Of a stretch of 64,000 nt of DNA, positions 8,435-16,227 are shown piece by piece. The stretch spans positions 62,001-126,000 of the forward strand of contig CAWDIV010000039.1 in assembly GCA_963802355.1 (NCBI GenBank). The letters run 5' to 3'. The first letter of the stretch is position 1; every line of letters starts with the position of its first letter. The position numbers and the translations under genes are program-made. The DNA is from SG8-41 sp963802355 (GTDB lineage: Bacteria > Pseudomonadota > Gammaproteobacteria > Burkholderiales > SG8-41). Below the pieces are notes generated by a model that saw nothing but the letters and a program-made list of their open reading frames with translations, was not told the DNA's origin and did not search any database.

Positions 8435-8494
8435 GACGTTTAGACGCTTTATGGTCCGCTTCATGTAACATAGGCACTTAGACGTCTAAACGTC
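8435..8494. promoter_or_regulatory. operator candidate of the RHH/PIN module
   Basis: GACGTTTAGAC (8,435-8,445) is exactly inverted as GTCTAAACGTC (8,484-8,494); the latter also forms the palindrome TTAGACGTCTAA (8,478-8,489). It lies 10-70 bp before the antitoxin start, the usual place for toxin-antitoxin autoregulation. Confidence 0.55.
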
Positions 8495-8503
8495 GGAACT
8501 CCC

Positions 8504-8803
8504 ATGGATCAGGTCGAGGACGAGCTCGTTCGGTGGACGGTGAAAGTTTCGAAGGATACCGATGTCTCTCTACGTACCTTCCTGGCACAGCGCGGACTGA
8601 AGAAGGGCGATCTTTCCAAGTTCATAGAGCGTGCCGTTCAGAAGGAGGTGTTCGCCCAGACGGTTGCCGCCGTTCAGGCAAGGAACGAGGGCGTCCCGGA
8701 CGGCGAGATCGAGAAGGCTATTGACGACGCCTTACGTCAGGTGCGCGCGGAGATGTGGGGCACGCGCAAAACCCGAAAGTCGGTGGGCAGGAAAAAGCGC
8801 TAG
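8504..8803 (+). CDS. antitoxin of a PIN-domain toxin
   Basis: 99 residues; first gene of a two-gene operon, 15 bp before the PIN toxin. The N-terminal part (VRWTVKVSKDTDVSLRTFLA then QRGLKKGDLSKFIERAVQ) fits a ribbon-helix-helix DNA-binding fold: a beta strand followed by two helices. The C-terminal half (EIEKAIDDALRQVRAEMW) would wrap the toxin, and the end is Lys/Arg-rich. It should neutralise the toxin and repress the operon through the inverted repeat just upstream. Family assignment is by fold pattern and context. Confidence 0.75.
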   Translation: MDQVEDELVRWTVKVSKDTDVSLRTFLAQRGLKKGDLSKFIERAVQKEVFAQTVAAVQARNEGVPDGEIEKAIDDALRQVRAEMWGTRKTRKSVGRKKR

Positions 8804-8818
8804 TCCGCCTCGCATCCC

Positions 8819-9235
8819 ATGCTCGTTGTGCTCGACACGAATGTTCTGCTCAGCGCATTCATTCGAGTCGATTCGAATCCGTACAAGATCGTGCAGGCCT
8901 GGCTCGATGGCAGGTTCGATGTAGCGTCGAGTCCCGCTCAGATCGAAGAGTTGTCTCGGGTGTCCCGTTATCCCCGGATCCGCGAGTTGATAGGTGCGAC
9001 CGAGGCGGGATGGCTGGTAAACCGGATTCGCGAGCGGGCGCGGATGATCGCTCGTCTACCGAAACTGGAGATCTCACCGGACCCCGGCGACAATTTCCTT
9101 CTCGCCGTGGCCCAGGCAGCAGAGGCCGACGTCCTCGTGTCGGGCGACAAGAGCGGAGTTTTGAAGGTGGGGCAGCACGGCAAGACGCGGATCATGTCCG
9201 TAACAGATTTCGTGGCCGAACTCGATTTGAAATAG
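8819..9235 (+). CDS. PIN-domain toxin (COG1569-like ribonuclease)
   Basis: 138 residues starting MLVVLDTNVLLSAF, with the first catalytic Asp in LDTNVL; ELSRVSRYPRIRE, then DPGDNFLLAVAQAAEADVLV and SGDKSGVLKV supply the remaining acidic residues of a Mg2+-dependent PIN nuclease. PIN_3/COG1569 proteins are RNase toxins of VapBC-like modules. It follows the antitoxin by 15 bp, so the two are cotranscribed. All motif residues seen are intact. Confidence 0.85.
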   Translation: MLVVLDTNVLLSAFIRVDSNPYKIVQAWLDGRFDVASSPAQIEELSRVSRYPRIRELIGATEAGWLVNRIRERARMIARLPKLEISPDPGDNFLLAVAQAAEADVLVSGDKSGVLKVGQHGKTRIMSVTDFVAELDLK

Positions 9236-9283
9236 TGTCTTGGGCGTTGAGAACCTTTGCCCTGCTTCAGCGCATGTAGTAGC

Positions 9284-9538
9284 TCATATCTTCGGCACGG
9301 AGCCGCGCCCGAGGATGCCCGCCACATTCTCCACAGAGCGCAGGCGCATCATGCCCCTGAAATAGTTGGGCATGTTTTCAAACACCTCGGTGTCATTCTT
9401 GGCGTTGGGCGCAAGCTTGTACAGCAGGTTGCGCAGATAATCCGCCTCCGGGCCGGACACGTGGAGCACACCGTCGATCAGCTCGACCGTGCCCAGAAAG
9501 TTCTGGTATTTGTAAGCGTCGTATGCATTTGCTCTCAT
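9284..9538 (-). CDS. small hypothetical protein behind a leader peptide
   Basis: 84 residues (MRANAYDAYKYQNFLGTVEL...), with no family recognised. Its start codon overlaps the stop of a 14-codon leader (ATGA), which carries the good ribosome site, so its translation is probably coupled to the leader. The upstream DNA is duplicated at 5.9 kb. An alternative is that leader and gene were one reading frame and have been split. Confidence 0.5.
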   Translation of the reverse strand: MRANAYDAYKYQNFLGTVELIDGVLHVSGPEADYLRNLLYKLAPNAKNDTEVFENMPNYFRGMMRLRSVENVAGILGRGSVPKI

Positions 9539-9579
9539 GGGAGCTTGTCCAAGTTCTGCGTAATCGGGCGGGGGTTCAT
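9535..9579 (-). CDS. 14-residue leader peptide
   Basis: MNPRPITQNLDKLP, preceded by AGGAGATAGAA. Its TGA overlaps the ATG of the downstream gene. The N-terminus and ribosome site match those of the gene starting at 5,925 (MNTCQITQ), so this may instead be the truncated 5' end of a paralogue. Confidence 0.45.
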   Translation of the reverse strand: MNPRPITQNLDKLP

Positions 9580-9840
9580 TTCTATCTCCTGTGTGTGCGA
9601 GTCAAGTATCGTGCAGCAACGTGAGACCCGCGATACCCGCCGCGCCACTCTGTTGTCCTTTCGTGCCAATTTGTTCTTTCCAGAACAGTTAGCCCGCTGG
9701 GAACGCGTTAGTGTTGTCGCCTGGCCGCCGCCATGACCGCCTCATCGTGTTGCCCGAGCGCCTGTATGGCACATAAGGCAAAGCGATTGGCGCGCGAGGG
9801 AAAGCCTGCCGGTTCATTAGGTCCGATACTCAACGTGTAG
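9565..9840. repeat. duplicated element, copy 3 (with MAHKAKRLA mini-ORF)
   Basis: Second full-length copy of the 5.9-kb element; the mini-ORF at 9,766-9,840 reads MAHKAKRLAREGKPAGSLG and ends in TAG. A 60-bp insertion relative to copy 1 lies around 9,695-9,755. Confidence 0.55.
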
Positions 9841-9902
9841 CCGAGTGATGCCCGTCAGCTCTGAAAGCCGGCGACCTTCCGAACAACGTAAGGGATCAAA
9901 TC

Positions 9903-10268
9903 ATGCGCGCGATCGAACCCGACACCGAGTACCAGATCTACACCGTCCGGCTCGCCGTGCCGCTGCGCCTGGGCGAGGCGGCAGCGTGCGATGCCATCAA
10001 CGAGACGCTGGGGCCTTGCGTGGGCGCACCCGAGGACGGCAACCAGTACTGGCTCGCGGATTACGAAATCTTCCCGGGCGAAACGGTGCTCTCCGATTCC
10101 GACCCGGACGCGGCGCTGGAGGCCGGGCGGGCGGATACCTCGATTCCGAAACTCAAGGGCAATATAGACGACGCGGTCCGTGAAGCGCTCGTCTTCCCCG
10201 GACGCGCCCGTTGCGGACGCGCCAGTGCGCGCATATGGAAAATCGGCGTCTTTCCAAGTCGGACCTAG
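9903..10268 (+). CDS. hypothetical protein
   Basis: 121 residues. The first 90 are acidic and protein-like (TEYQIYTVRLAVPLRLGEAA, NQYWLADYEIFPGETVLSDS) and suggest a small alpha/beta protein; the end is basic and may be out of frame. AAGGGA lies about 8 bases before the ATG. Could have been paired with the ParE-like remnant that follows, as an antitoxin or cargo, but I recognise no family. Confidence 0.45.
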   Translation: MRAIEPDTEYQIYTVRLAVPLRLGEAAACDAINETLGPCVGAPEDGNQYWLADYEIFPGETVLSDSDPDAALEAGRADTSIPKLKGNIDDAVREALVFPGRARCGRASARIWKIGVFPSRT

Positions 10269-10272
10269 CCAA

Positions 10273-10518
10273 GTATATGAAGCGACGACGTTTCACGTCC
10301 GTAAAACGGTTAGCCCGGAAGCGGACTGGGAACTAACCGAAGCAGCTCTCTACTACGCCCGTGAGGCCAATGCCGATCTCGGCCTCGCGTTTATCGCTGA
10401 GTTCGAGCGCGGAATTGCACTCCTATGCACGCAGCCGATTGCTTTCCATCGAGGGACGATTGCGACTCCAGTGAAGGGGGGAATCGCCGGTGGCTCTGTG
10501 GGAGTTCGAACCGGCTAA
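10273..10518 (+). pseudogene. ParE/RelE-type toxin remnant
   Basis: The frame contains TVSPEADWELTEAALYYARE then ANADLGLAFIAEFERGIALL, the helical hairpin typical of ParE/RelE plasmid-stabilisation toxins, but the C-terminal beta-sheet and active-site region (normally RRFPY..Y and later residues) are absent. No start codon fits the frame at the expected place. A broken toxin. Confidence 0.55.
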
Positions 10519-10779
10519 CCGGCCGTATCCGGGTGCGCGCTGGGTGCACCACCGGTCACTCGCCAGCAACGATTTGGTATTACGACCGCGGGTGCAGGAA
10601 GGTTGTTCCGGGTCCCGTCTGTAGCTGAAATTCGAGTGTAGCCGCAAGGCGACAGCGTTGCGCGCGGGAGACTGCATATCGCATGCCAAGAATTGCTAAC
10701 AACGACGGCGGTAGGTTTGTCCTCCACTGCGGCAGTAGCGAGTTGTAGCTGGTATCGAGAATGAGTAGAGCTGCCCGCC

Positions 10780-10935
10780 ATGCCGCGTCGTGCACGCCTT
10801 CAGGCTGCCGGTCTGCCCGTGCACATCATCCAGCGCGGGAACAATCGTCAGGCGTGTTTCTTCGCTGACGACGACTACCTGTTCTTCCTCGACCATCTCG
10901 CGCAGCTTGCCAAGCGATTTCGCTGCGCGTTAATT
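10780..10935 (+). pseudogene. RAYT transposase, N-terminal remnant
   Basis: MPRRARLQAAGLPVHIIQRG then NNRQACFFADDDYLFFLDHL is the N-terminus of REP-associated tyrosine transposases. It stops matching after about 50 residues, before the HUH and catalytic tyrosine motifs; the following sequence belongs to the 3' flank of the leftward gene at 11.0-11.6 kb. Confidence 0.75.
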
Positions 10936-11023
10936 GTTTGCCGAATGAAGTCCGGACAATGGGCAGGCCGCGTGCAGTGTCGAAACGCGCCACGGCCAAG
11001 CCCAGCTCTCCAGCACCGGATGG

Positions 11024-11638
11024 TCAGCGACGTGGTAGTGACCCGTCTGCGCGGAGAGCCGTCCGTTTGACGGCGTTGTCGGCCTCGGCGTCCGTGTGCA
11101 GCGACGCCGCGCCGAGCTGGATCAAGGCAGTCACGTTTTCTACCGATGTGACTCGCAGGTCCGAAGGCTTGACCATGGCGCTGAATCCCCAGTCCTCCCT
11201 GAACACCATCAGCTTGACCGCTCCGTCGAAGCGCGGTCCGGCCGCACCAAAGGGACGACATCCATCCGCTTGCCATTCGAGCTCGAACGGCATGTTGGGC
11301 ACCAGTGCACCGGCAAGCAACGGCTCGCCGTTTACGCGCAGCGTGGTATTCGGGCCACAGCGCGACGCCGGTCGTGGATCCACCCAGCGTAGCGGCAGGG
11401 CATCGATATCCAGGGCCGGCACGAGAAACGCGTTGAGAATGAATCGAGATGAATCCATGGCGGCGGGCGCTGCAGCAGTAACCGGCAACCGACTCGATCG
11501 TGCAGTGTCGGACGTAAGGTAGATAGCTAATCCGACTGCGACGGCGAGCCCCAGCGCGGTGAGTTGGATGACGCGTGTGTGTATGGTTCCACCCGCAACG
11601 TCGTCTGGTGCTTTGTCGTACTTGTTCACGCGATTCAT
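11024..11638 (-). CDS. hypothetical single-pass membrane protein
   Basis: 204 residues; ATG with CAGGAG 9-10 bases upstream. One membrane helix (VIQLTALGLAVAVGLAIYLT) at about 23-42 after a short charged N-terminus, then a periplasmic region containing RFILNAFLVPALDIDALPLR and a pair of cysteines (RCGPNT, DGCRPF). No family recognised. Its 3' end abuts the truncated RAYT gene, so the junction may mark a rearrangement. Confidence 0.6.
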   Translation of the reverse strand: MNRVNKYDKAPDDVAGGTIHTRVIQLTALGLAVAVGLAIYLTSDTARSSRLPVTAAAPAAMDSSRFILNAFLVPALDIDALPLRWVDPRPASRCGPNTTLRVNGEPLLAGALVPNMPFELEWQADGCRPFGAAGPRFDGAVKLMVFREDWGFSAMVKPSDLRVTSVENVTALIQLGAASLHTDAEADNAVKRTALRADGSLPRR

Positions 11639-11842
11639 GATGTGTATCTCCTGATATAGTCATAAATAACAGTAAAATAAAATATTCCTGGCCCGCGCAT
11701 ACCGGATGACATTACGTTCGGCGCGGCAAATCGGATCGCAGTCTCACCGTCTGGGCCACTCGCGTATATAGCCAAAAAGGCCTATAACTCTACGTATCCT
11801 CGGTCGGACCAACATGCTCCGCTTCCCCGTATACCGGCAAAA

Positions 11843-12250
11843 TTACGCGAAGACTCGCGTGATTGCCGCCTCCTTGAGTTCGCCTAGGAGATCGACCTGC
11901 TCCCGCAGCCAGGTCGCCCGCCGCCGAGTGGCCGCAGCCTTCCGCGTGCGCTCGGTCACCTGACCGGCGTTGAGTCCTTTTCCGTTCCGGGCCTCCGGAT
12001 CCGCGCCACAGTCGAGCAGCAGCCGAACGATGACGATGCGGGCTTCGGTGATTGCGTTGCAGGCGAGGGTGAGCGCCGTCTCCTGGCTGGTGGGCATATA
12101 GCCATCGTGATAGACGTATATCCGGTCGGGCTCGCGCGTGTTAGGATCGGCGCCAGCCGTCAGGAGAGCGCGCACCCGCTCAACGTCCTGCAGCCGGATC
12201 GCTTCCAATAGCTTCGCGCCCAGGCTGTTTCGATTGTCGTCTGATTTCAT
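11843..12250 (-). CDS. ankyrin-repeat protein
   Basis: 135 residues with ankyrin repeats: LLEAIRLQDVERVRALLTAG then ADPNTRE, and ETALTLACNAITEARIVIVR then LLLDCGADPEARN. Such repeats mediate protein binding; no signal peptide, so cytoplasmic. A basic helical C-terminus follows. GGAGAGG lies 5-6 bases before the ATG. The partner is unknown. Confidence 0.8.
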   Translation of the reverse strand: MKSDDNRNSLGAKLLEAIRLQDVERVRALLTAGADPNTREPDRIYVYHDGYMPTSQETALTLACNAITEARIVIVRLLLDCGADPEARNGKGLNAGQVTERTRKAAATRRRATWLREQVDLLGELKEAAITRVFA

Positions 12251-12340
12251 AAGCCTCTCCTGTTAACGACGATTCTCGGCGTTAGCGGGCAGTGCCGCGA
12301 CGTGATCCTCCACAGCCGGAGTGCGTCATATTCACACCCG

Positions 12341-12437
12341 CGCAACGCTTTGATCTTCCGAAGTAAGAGCGTCTTTCGGCCGGCTATAGACGCTTAGAAG
12401 CCCATTTTTCAGCCCAAAACCGCGACTCTAAGCCTTA
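12341..12437. repeat. GCTTAGA...TCTAAGC dispersed element, copy 3
   Basis: CGCAACGCTTTGATCTTCCG through GACGCTTAGAAGCCCATTTT to CGACTCTAAGCC, closely matching 8,316-8,404. The rest of the 12,251-12,619 gap holds no recognisable gene apart from a probable promoter for the DUF4105 gene. Confidence 0.7.
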
Positions 12438-12619
12438 GTATTCCGTCTTCGCCGGTAGGCGCTTGATCGTCTTCTTGCGCTTCGCCGCCGGAGTCGCCTT
12501 GGGGGCGTTCCAGCGCGAACCGCGCTCCGCAAGAAGAGCGCGAAGCCGGTGAACAAGAAAAAATCCTCCACATCCGTGCGGCGGAGACACTGAAACCGAA
12601 CTGGATCGCGCTACTGTGC

Positions 12620-13501
12620 ATGCCGGGCTGCGTCGCCGCCCTGCTTTGGCTCGCGGCGACGGGCGCCGGCACCGGTTCCATCGCAGCCGCCGCGGCGGTT
12701 TTGGTCGTGGCGGTCGCCCTGGCGTGGTGGCAGTCGCTGCGACCCTCCAACGAGCGCGACTGGCAGCCCGCATTCGCGCGCGCACCGAGCGCGCTCATCG
12801 AGGACGACCGGGTCACGCTGCGGAATGTCCGCAACTTCCGCTACCGGAGCGAGTCCGACTTCGACGAGGTCTGGGAGGAGCGCGAGTACGATCTCGCCAA
12901 GCTCGAGGGGCTGGACATCTTCTTCTCGCACTGGAGCTCACCGCTGTACGCGCACACCATCATGAGCTGGCCGTTCTCGGACGGACAATACCTCGCCATA
13001 TCGGTCGAGACGCGCCGCAGCAAGACCCAGCAATACTCCGCGATCAAGGGTTTTTTCCGTCAGTACGAGCTGATGTACGTGGCAGGCGACGAGCGCGACC
13101 TGATCGGGTTGCGTGCCGGCATCCGCAGCCAGGACGTGTACCTGTACCGGCTGCGGGTCAGCGCGGTGGCGGCGAGGAACCTGCTGCTCGAGTATTTCGC
13201 CGCGATGAACGCGGTCGCTGCCAAGCCGCGCTGGTACAACGCGCTAGTCGCCAATTGCACGACGACCATCCACCAGAGGGTGATCCAGGCGGGCGGCAAG
13301 CTGCCTCTCTCCTGGAGGCTGTTCGCGAACGGCTATCTACCCGAGTTCCTGTATCGGCGCGGCTCTCTCGATACGAGCCGGCCCTTCGTCGAGCTGAAGG
13401 CGATCAGCCGCATCGGCGATCGCGCGCGCGCCGCGCTGGACCGGGAGGATTTTTCGGCCGCCATCCGCGCCGGGCTGCCGATCCCCCGGCTTCCCGGATG
13501 A
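12620..13501 (+). CDS. DUF4105 domain protein (Lnb-type periplasmic)
   Basis: 293 residues. Membrane helices at 1-40 (GCVAALLWLAATGAG, AAAAVLVVAVALAWW) are followed by the conserved DUF4105 core: RDWQPAFARAP, VTLRNVRNFRYRSESDF, AHTIMSWPFSDGQYLAISVE, FFRQYELMYVAGDERDLIGL and NALVANCTTTIHQRV. Family members usually have additional upstream membrane helices, so the true start may be earlier or the N-terminus has been lost to the adjacent repeat. The Asn-Cys-Thr motif is the conserved putative active-site element; the substrate is unknown. Confidence 0.85.
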   Translation: MPGCVAALLWLAATGAGTGSIAAAAAVLVVAVALAWWQSLRPSNERDWQPAFARAPSALIEDDRVTLRNVRNFRYRSESDFDEVWEEREYDLAKLEGLDIFFSHWSSPLYAHTIMSWPFSDGQYLAISVETRRSKTQQYSAIKGFFRQYELMYVAGDERDLIGLRAGIRSQDVYLYRLRVSAVAARNLLLEYFAAMNAVAAKPRWYNALVANCTTTIHQRVIQAGGKLPLSWRLFANGYLPEFLYRRGSLDTSRPFVELKAISRIGDRARAALDREDFSAAIRAGLPIPRLPG

Positions 13502-13745
13502 CGTACTACTGACACAACGCACTCCTTTATCCCATCACCGTTTGCGGGCACAGGATTTGCATGTCGCAGCCGGGAACGGATAAGACCCCGTAACCATCGT
13601 TACACCGCACGGCGGAAAACGCGGGGACTCGGGAGGGACCTCGCCGAGCGACCGGAGGCTATCCGGCGGCTTTTCATTTCCATCGGCGAAAGATCGACAA
13701 CGGAGAGGGGTGTATGGGAATCGTTGTTATCGTCACTCTTGCCTC

Positions 13746-14630
13746 ATGAGCATGCGCACTGAAATAGGTGGCATCGCTCTTGCGCTCTTGTGTGCAGTCG
13801 GTCCATCCGCATCCAGCGCTGCGGAACCCTCATGCGGAATTGTCGTGCTAGGCCACGATGGCAAGATCCAATGCGATGATGGCGCGGCCACAAAAAAGCC
13901 TGAACTAGAGCCACGTGCGCGTCCGCTGGCGCCACCTTCGTTCTCACCGGCGCGCCCCCCGATCCCGCCGCGGGAAGTGCCGCTGCATCCCAATCAACTA
14001 TTGCAATCGCCTCCTGTTTCATGGGCTGCCGTTAAGAAGCCGAGCATGCCTTCAAATCTACGAACTGGCAGCCCTTCACCTCAAGCGGTTTTCAGCCTCG
14101 TCGAAAAATCCGTCTACGTACTAATTTCGGCACCTTCTGAGCACAGCATGCGCACGAAATCGAAGGTAAGCCAAGGCTCAGCGGTCGCAGTGACTCCACG
14201 AATCGCGTTAACCAACTGTCACGTGCTTGAGGGAAACACGTTGCACTTGCTGCTTAAGAACAAGATGGTCTTCGCGGTCACTATTGCCGCTAGCGACAAG
14301 AACTCGGATCGCTGCGCTGTGGAAGTTGAGTCCGGCTCGCTCGTTCCGATTGCGGGAGTACGCCCGTACTCGACTCTCGCCGTTGGGGAAAGGGTTTATA
14401 CGGTTGGCTCGCCGCGCGGATTGGAAAACACGTTAGGAGAGGGAATCGTGTCGGGGCTCCGAAGACTAACGGACGTGTATCTTGTACAAACGACTGCGCC
14501 GATCTCACCAGGCTCATCAGGCGGCGGGCTGTTTGACGCAACGGGCAACTTGATCGGAATCACCACCTTCAAAATTGGCGATCGCCAGAATCTAAACTTT
14601 GCTATCGCGGCTGACACATTCTGGAAATAG
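13746..14630 (+). CDS. secreted trypsin-like serine protease
   Basis: 295 residues. Signal peptide (IGGIALALLCAVGPSASSAA), a Pro-rich linker (about 45-100) and a chymotrypsin-fold protease domain. Triad: His in ALTNCHVLEG, Asp in KNSDRCAVEV, Ser in SPGSSGGGLFD. No PDZ domain follows, so it is a short HtrA-like relative. The ATG of MSMRTEIG puts the signal peptide at the N-terminus; a GTG at 13,710 with a better ribosome site (GAGAGG) is an alternative. The IS4 element starts 60 bp after its stop. Confidence 0.85.
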   Translation: MSMRTEIGGIALALLCAVGPSASSAAEPSCGIVVLGHDGKIQCDDGAATKKPELEPRARPLAPPSFSPARPPIPPREVPLHPNQLLQSPPVSWAAVKKPSMPSNLRTGSPSPQAVFSLVEKSVYVLISAPSEHSMRTKSKVSQGSAVAVTPRIALTNCHVLEGNTLHLLLKNKMVFAVTIAASDKNSDRCAVEVESGSLVPIAGVRPYSTLAVGERVYTVGSPRGLENTLGEGIVSGLRRLTDVYLVQTTAPISPGSSGGGLFDATGNLIGITTFKIGDRQNLNFAIAADTFWK

Positions 14631-14691
14631 GTCTACCAGTGGAAGTTAAGATACTATTCCCTGAAGGAATGGGCCTCTTAGAGGACAGACC

Positions 14692-16040
14692 CTGAGGTTT
14701 CCCCGCATTTAGCCGTTGTACATCAGTTGATTGTGGAGTAGCGTTGCCACAAAAACGAAGCATGCATGGCACTTCGGTGCTCAGCTTGTTGTTGTCGAGA
14801 CGAACAGGCGGAGCGTGCCATGCATGCGCACAGTATCGTAGCGCGAGTTGTGGGACCGTGCTTGCACGGATTGCATGCCAAGCGAGCGGCGGCATGTCAG
14901 CGGGTGGTGGTGTCAGTGGTGACCGGGGCCGCACTCAGTTTGTCCGCGATTGCGCTGGGGATACGCGCGGGGACGCGCTATCGGCATCGCGTCAAGAGCG
15001 TAGATCGTTTGCTGGGCAACGCGGCGCTGCACGCGGTGCGCGCCGAGTTGTATGCCGCGCTGGCGGCACGCTGGCTCAGCGGGATTCAGCAATTGCTGTT
15101 GGTGATCGACTGGTCGGACCTTACGCCCGATCAACGCTGGCACTGGTTGCGGGCCAGTGTCGCGGTCGAAGGACGCAGTATGACACTCTATGAGGAAGTG
15201 CATCCTCAGCGCCGGTTGGGCAACCCCAAGGTGCATCGGCAGTTTCTGGCGCGCGTGGCGGAGTTGCTGCCACCGGGCTGCGAGCCGATCGTGATGACTG
15301 ATGCCGGATTTCATGCCACTTGGTTCAAGGCGGTCGCCGCCCGCGGCTGGGCCTTTATCGGACGGATCCGCGGCCGCGAGATGGTGCGCCGTGGCGCCGG
15401 TTCTTGGATACGGGGCACCGCCCTTTACGAGCAGGCCACCGAACAAGCGCGCGATCTGGGGCAGCATGCCTACGCGCGCACCAATCCGCTCGAAGCCCGC
15501 CTGGTGCTGGTGAAACTGCCTGCTCGTGGCCGACATCGGCTGAACATTTACGGGCGCCGGCGCGCCGGGCGCACCAGCCTGAAGTGCGCACGTGCCGCGC
15601 GCGACCCGTGGCTGCTCGCAGCTTCGCCGCGGCTCAATCATCTGACAGCGCCGAGCATCGTTCAGCTCTACGCGCAGCGCATGCGCATCGAGCAGTCGTT
15701 TCGGGACACCAAGAATTTGCGCGTAGGCCAGGGCCTGCATATCACACGCTCGCGCACGCGCGAGCGGCTGCAGATGCTGCTGCTGATTGGGCATCTGGCA
15801 GCCTTCGTGCAACGACTCATCGGCGAACAGGCAAAAGCACATCAACTTCAGCTCAACTTCATGGCAACACGCCGCAGAACACGACCAGAAATCTCCGTGC
15901 TCACGCTAGCACGACGCATCCTGCTGTCGGTCTCGCCCGCTGACTGGCTCGACCGCCTCACACCGTGGGCCGCTATTCCACCGCTGCGCGCCCAAGCCAT
16001 CAACGCCTGTCTGAGAACGTAAAATGCGGGGAAACCTCAG
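14692..16040 (+). mobile_element. IS4-family insertion sequence, copy 1 (1,349 bp)
   Basis: Perfect 19-bp terminal inverted repeats (CTGAGGTTTCCCCGCATTT) and a 9-bp target duplication GGACAGACC at 14,683-14,691 and 16,041-16,049. The target lies in a REP-like palindrome (GGGGACAGACC|ACTAAG). One transposase gene. Differs from copy 2 (29,131-30,479) at only a few positions I could see (for example ATTCAG/GTTCAG near 15,085). Confidence 0.93.
14820..16022 (+). CDS. IS4-family DDE transposase
   Basis: 400 residues from the ATG of MHAHSIVARVV, which has GGAGCG just upstream; an in-frame ATG at 14,766 would add 18 Cys/Arg-rich residues. DDE chemistry: Asp in VIDWSDLTPDQ, Asp in EPIVMTDAGFHATWF, Glu in the IS4 signature YAQRMRIEQSFRDTKN (Y-2-R-3-E-6-K). 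N-terminal region has the RVKSVDRLLGN motif of IS4 enzymes. The gene ends 18 bp before the right inverted repeat. Intact and probably active, given two near-identical copies. Confidence 0.93.
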   Translation: MHAHSIVARVVGPCLHGLHAKRAAACQRVVVSVVTGAALSLSAIALGIRAGTRYRHRVKSVDRLLGNAALHAVRAELYAALAARWLSGIQQLLLVIDWSDLTPDQRWHWLRASVAVEGRSMTLYEEVHPQRRLGNPKVHRQFLARVAELLPPGCEPIVMTDAGFHATWFKAVAARGWAFIGRIRGREMVRRGAGSWIRGTALYEQATEQARDLGQHAYARTNPLEARLVLVKLPARGRHRLNIYGRRRAGRTSLKCARAARDPWLLAASPRLNHLTAPSIVQLYAQRMRIEQSFRDTKNLRVGQGLHITRSRTRERLQMLLLIGHLAAFVQRLIGEQAKAHQLQLNFMATRRRTRPEISVLTLARRILLSVSPADWLDRLTPWAAIPPLRAQAINACLRT

Positions 16041-16096
16041 GGACAGACCACTAAGCGCGCACCGGCGTTGCCAGTAGACGGGACAGACCACTAAGC
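16041..16096. repeat. REP-like GGGACAGACCACTAAG, two tandem copies
   Basis: GGACAGACCACTAAG at 16,041 (right target duplication of the IS plus the rest of the repeat) and GGGACAGACCACTAAG at 16,080; an imperfect inverse (TTTAGTGGTCCGATCC) follows at 16,118. Confidence 0.7.
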
Positions 16097-16227
16097 CGCC
16101 TCCACGCCGTGCCCGTTTAGTGGTCCGATCCGTCGCAGAAAACCGAGATTCGCGGTGCCGGACCGCGCGCGAATATCTTCGCGAAATGAAGCATAGTTAT
16201 CAGCGCCTCGCGTGATGAATCGATACG

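Noticed and set aside
14913..15845. 310-residue antisense frame in the IS4 element (also in copy 2)
   Set aside because: High-GC shadow of the transposase; the transposase has clear DDE motifs.
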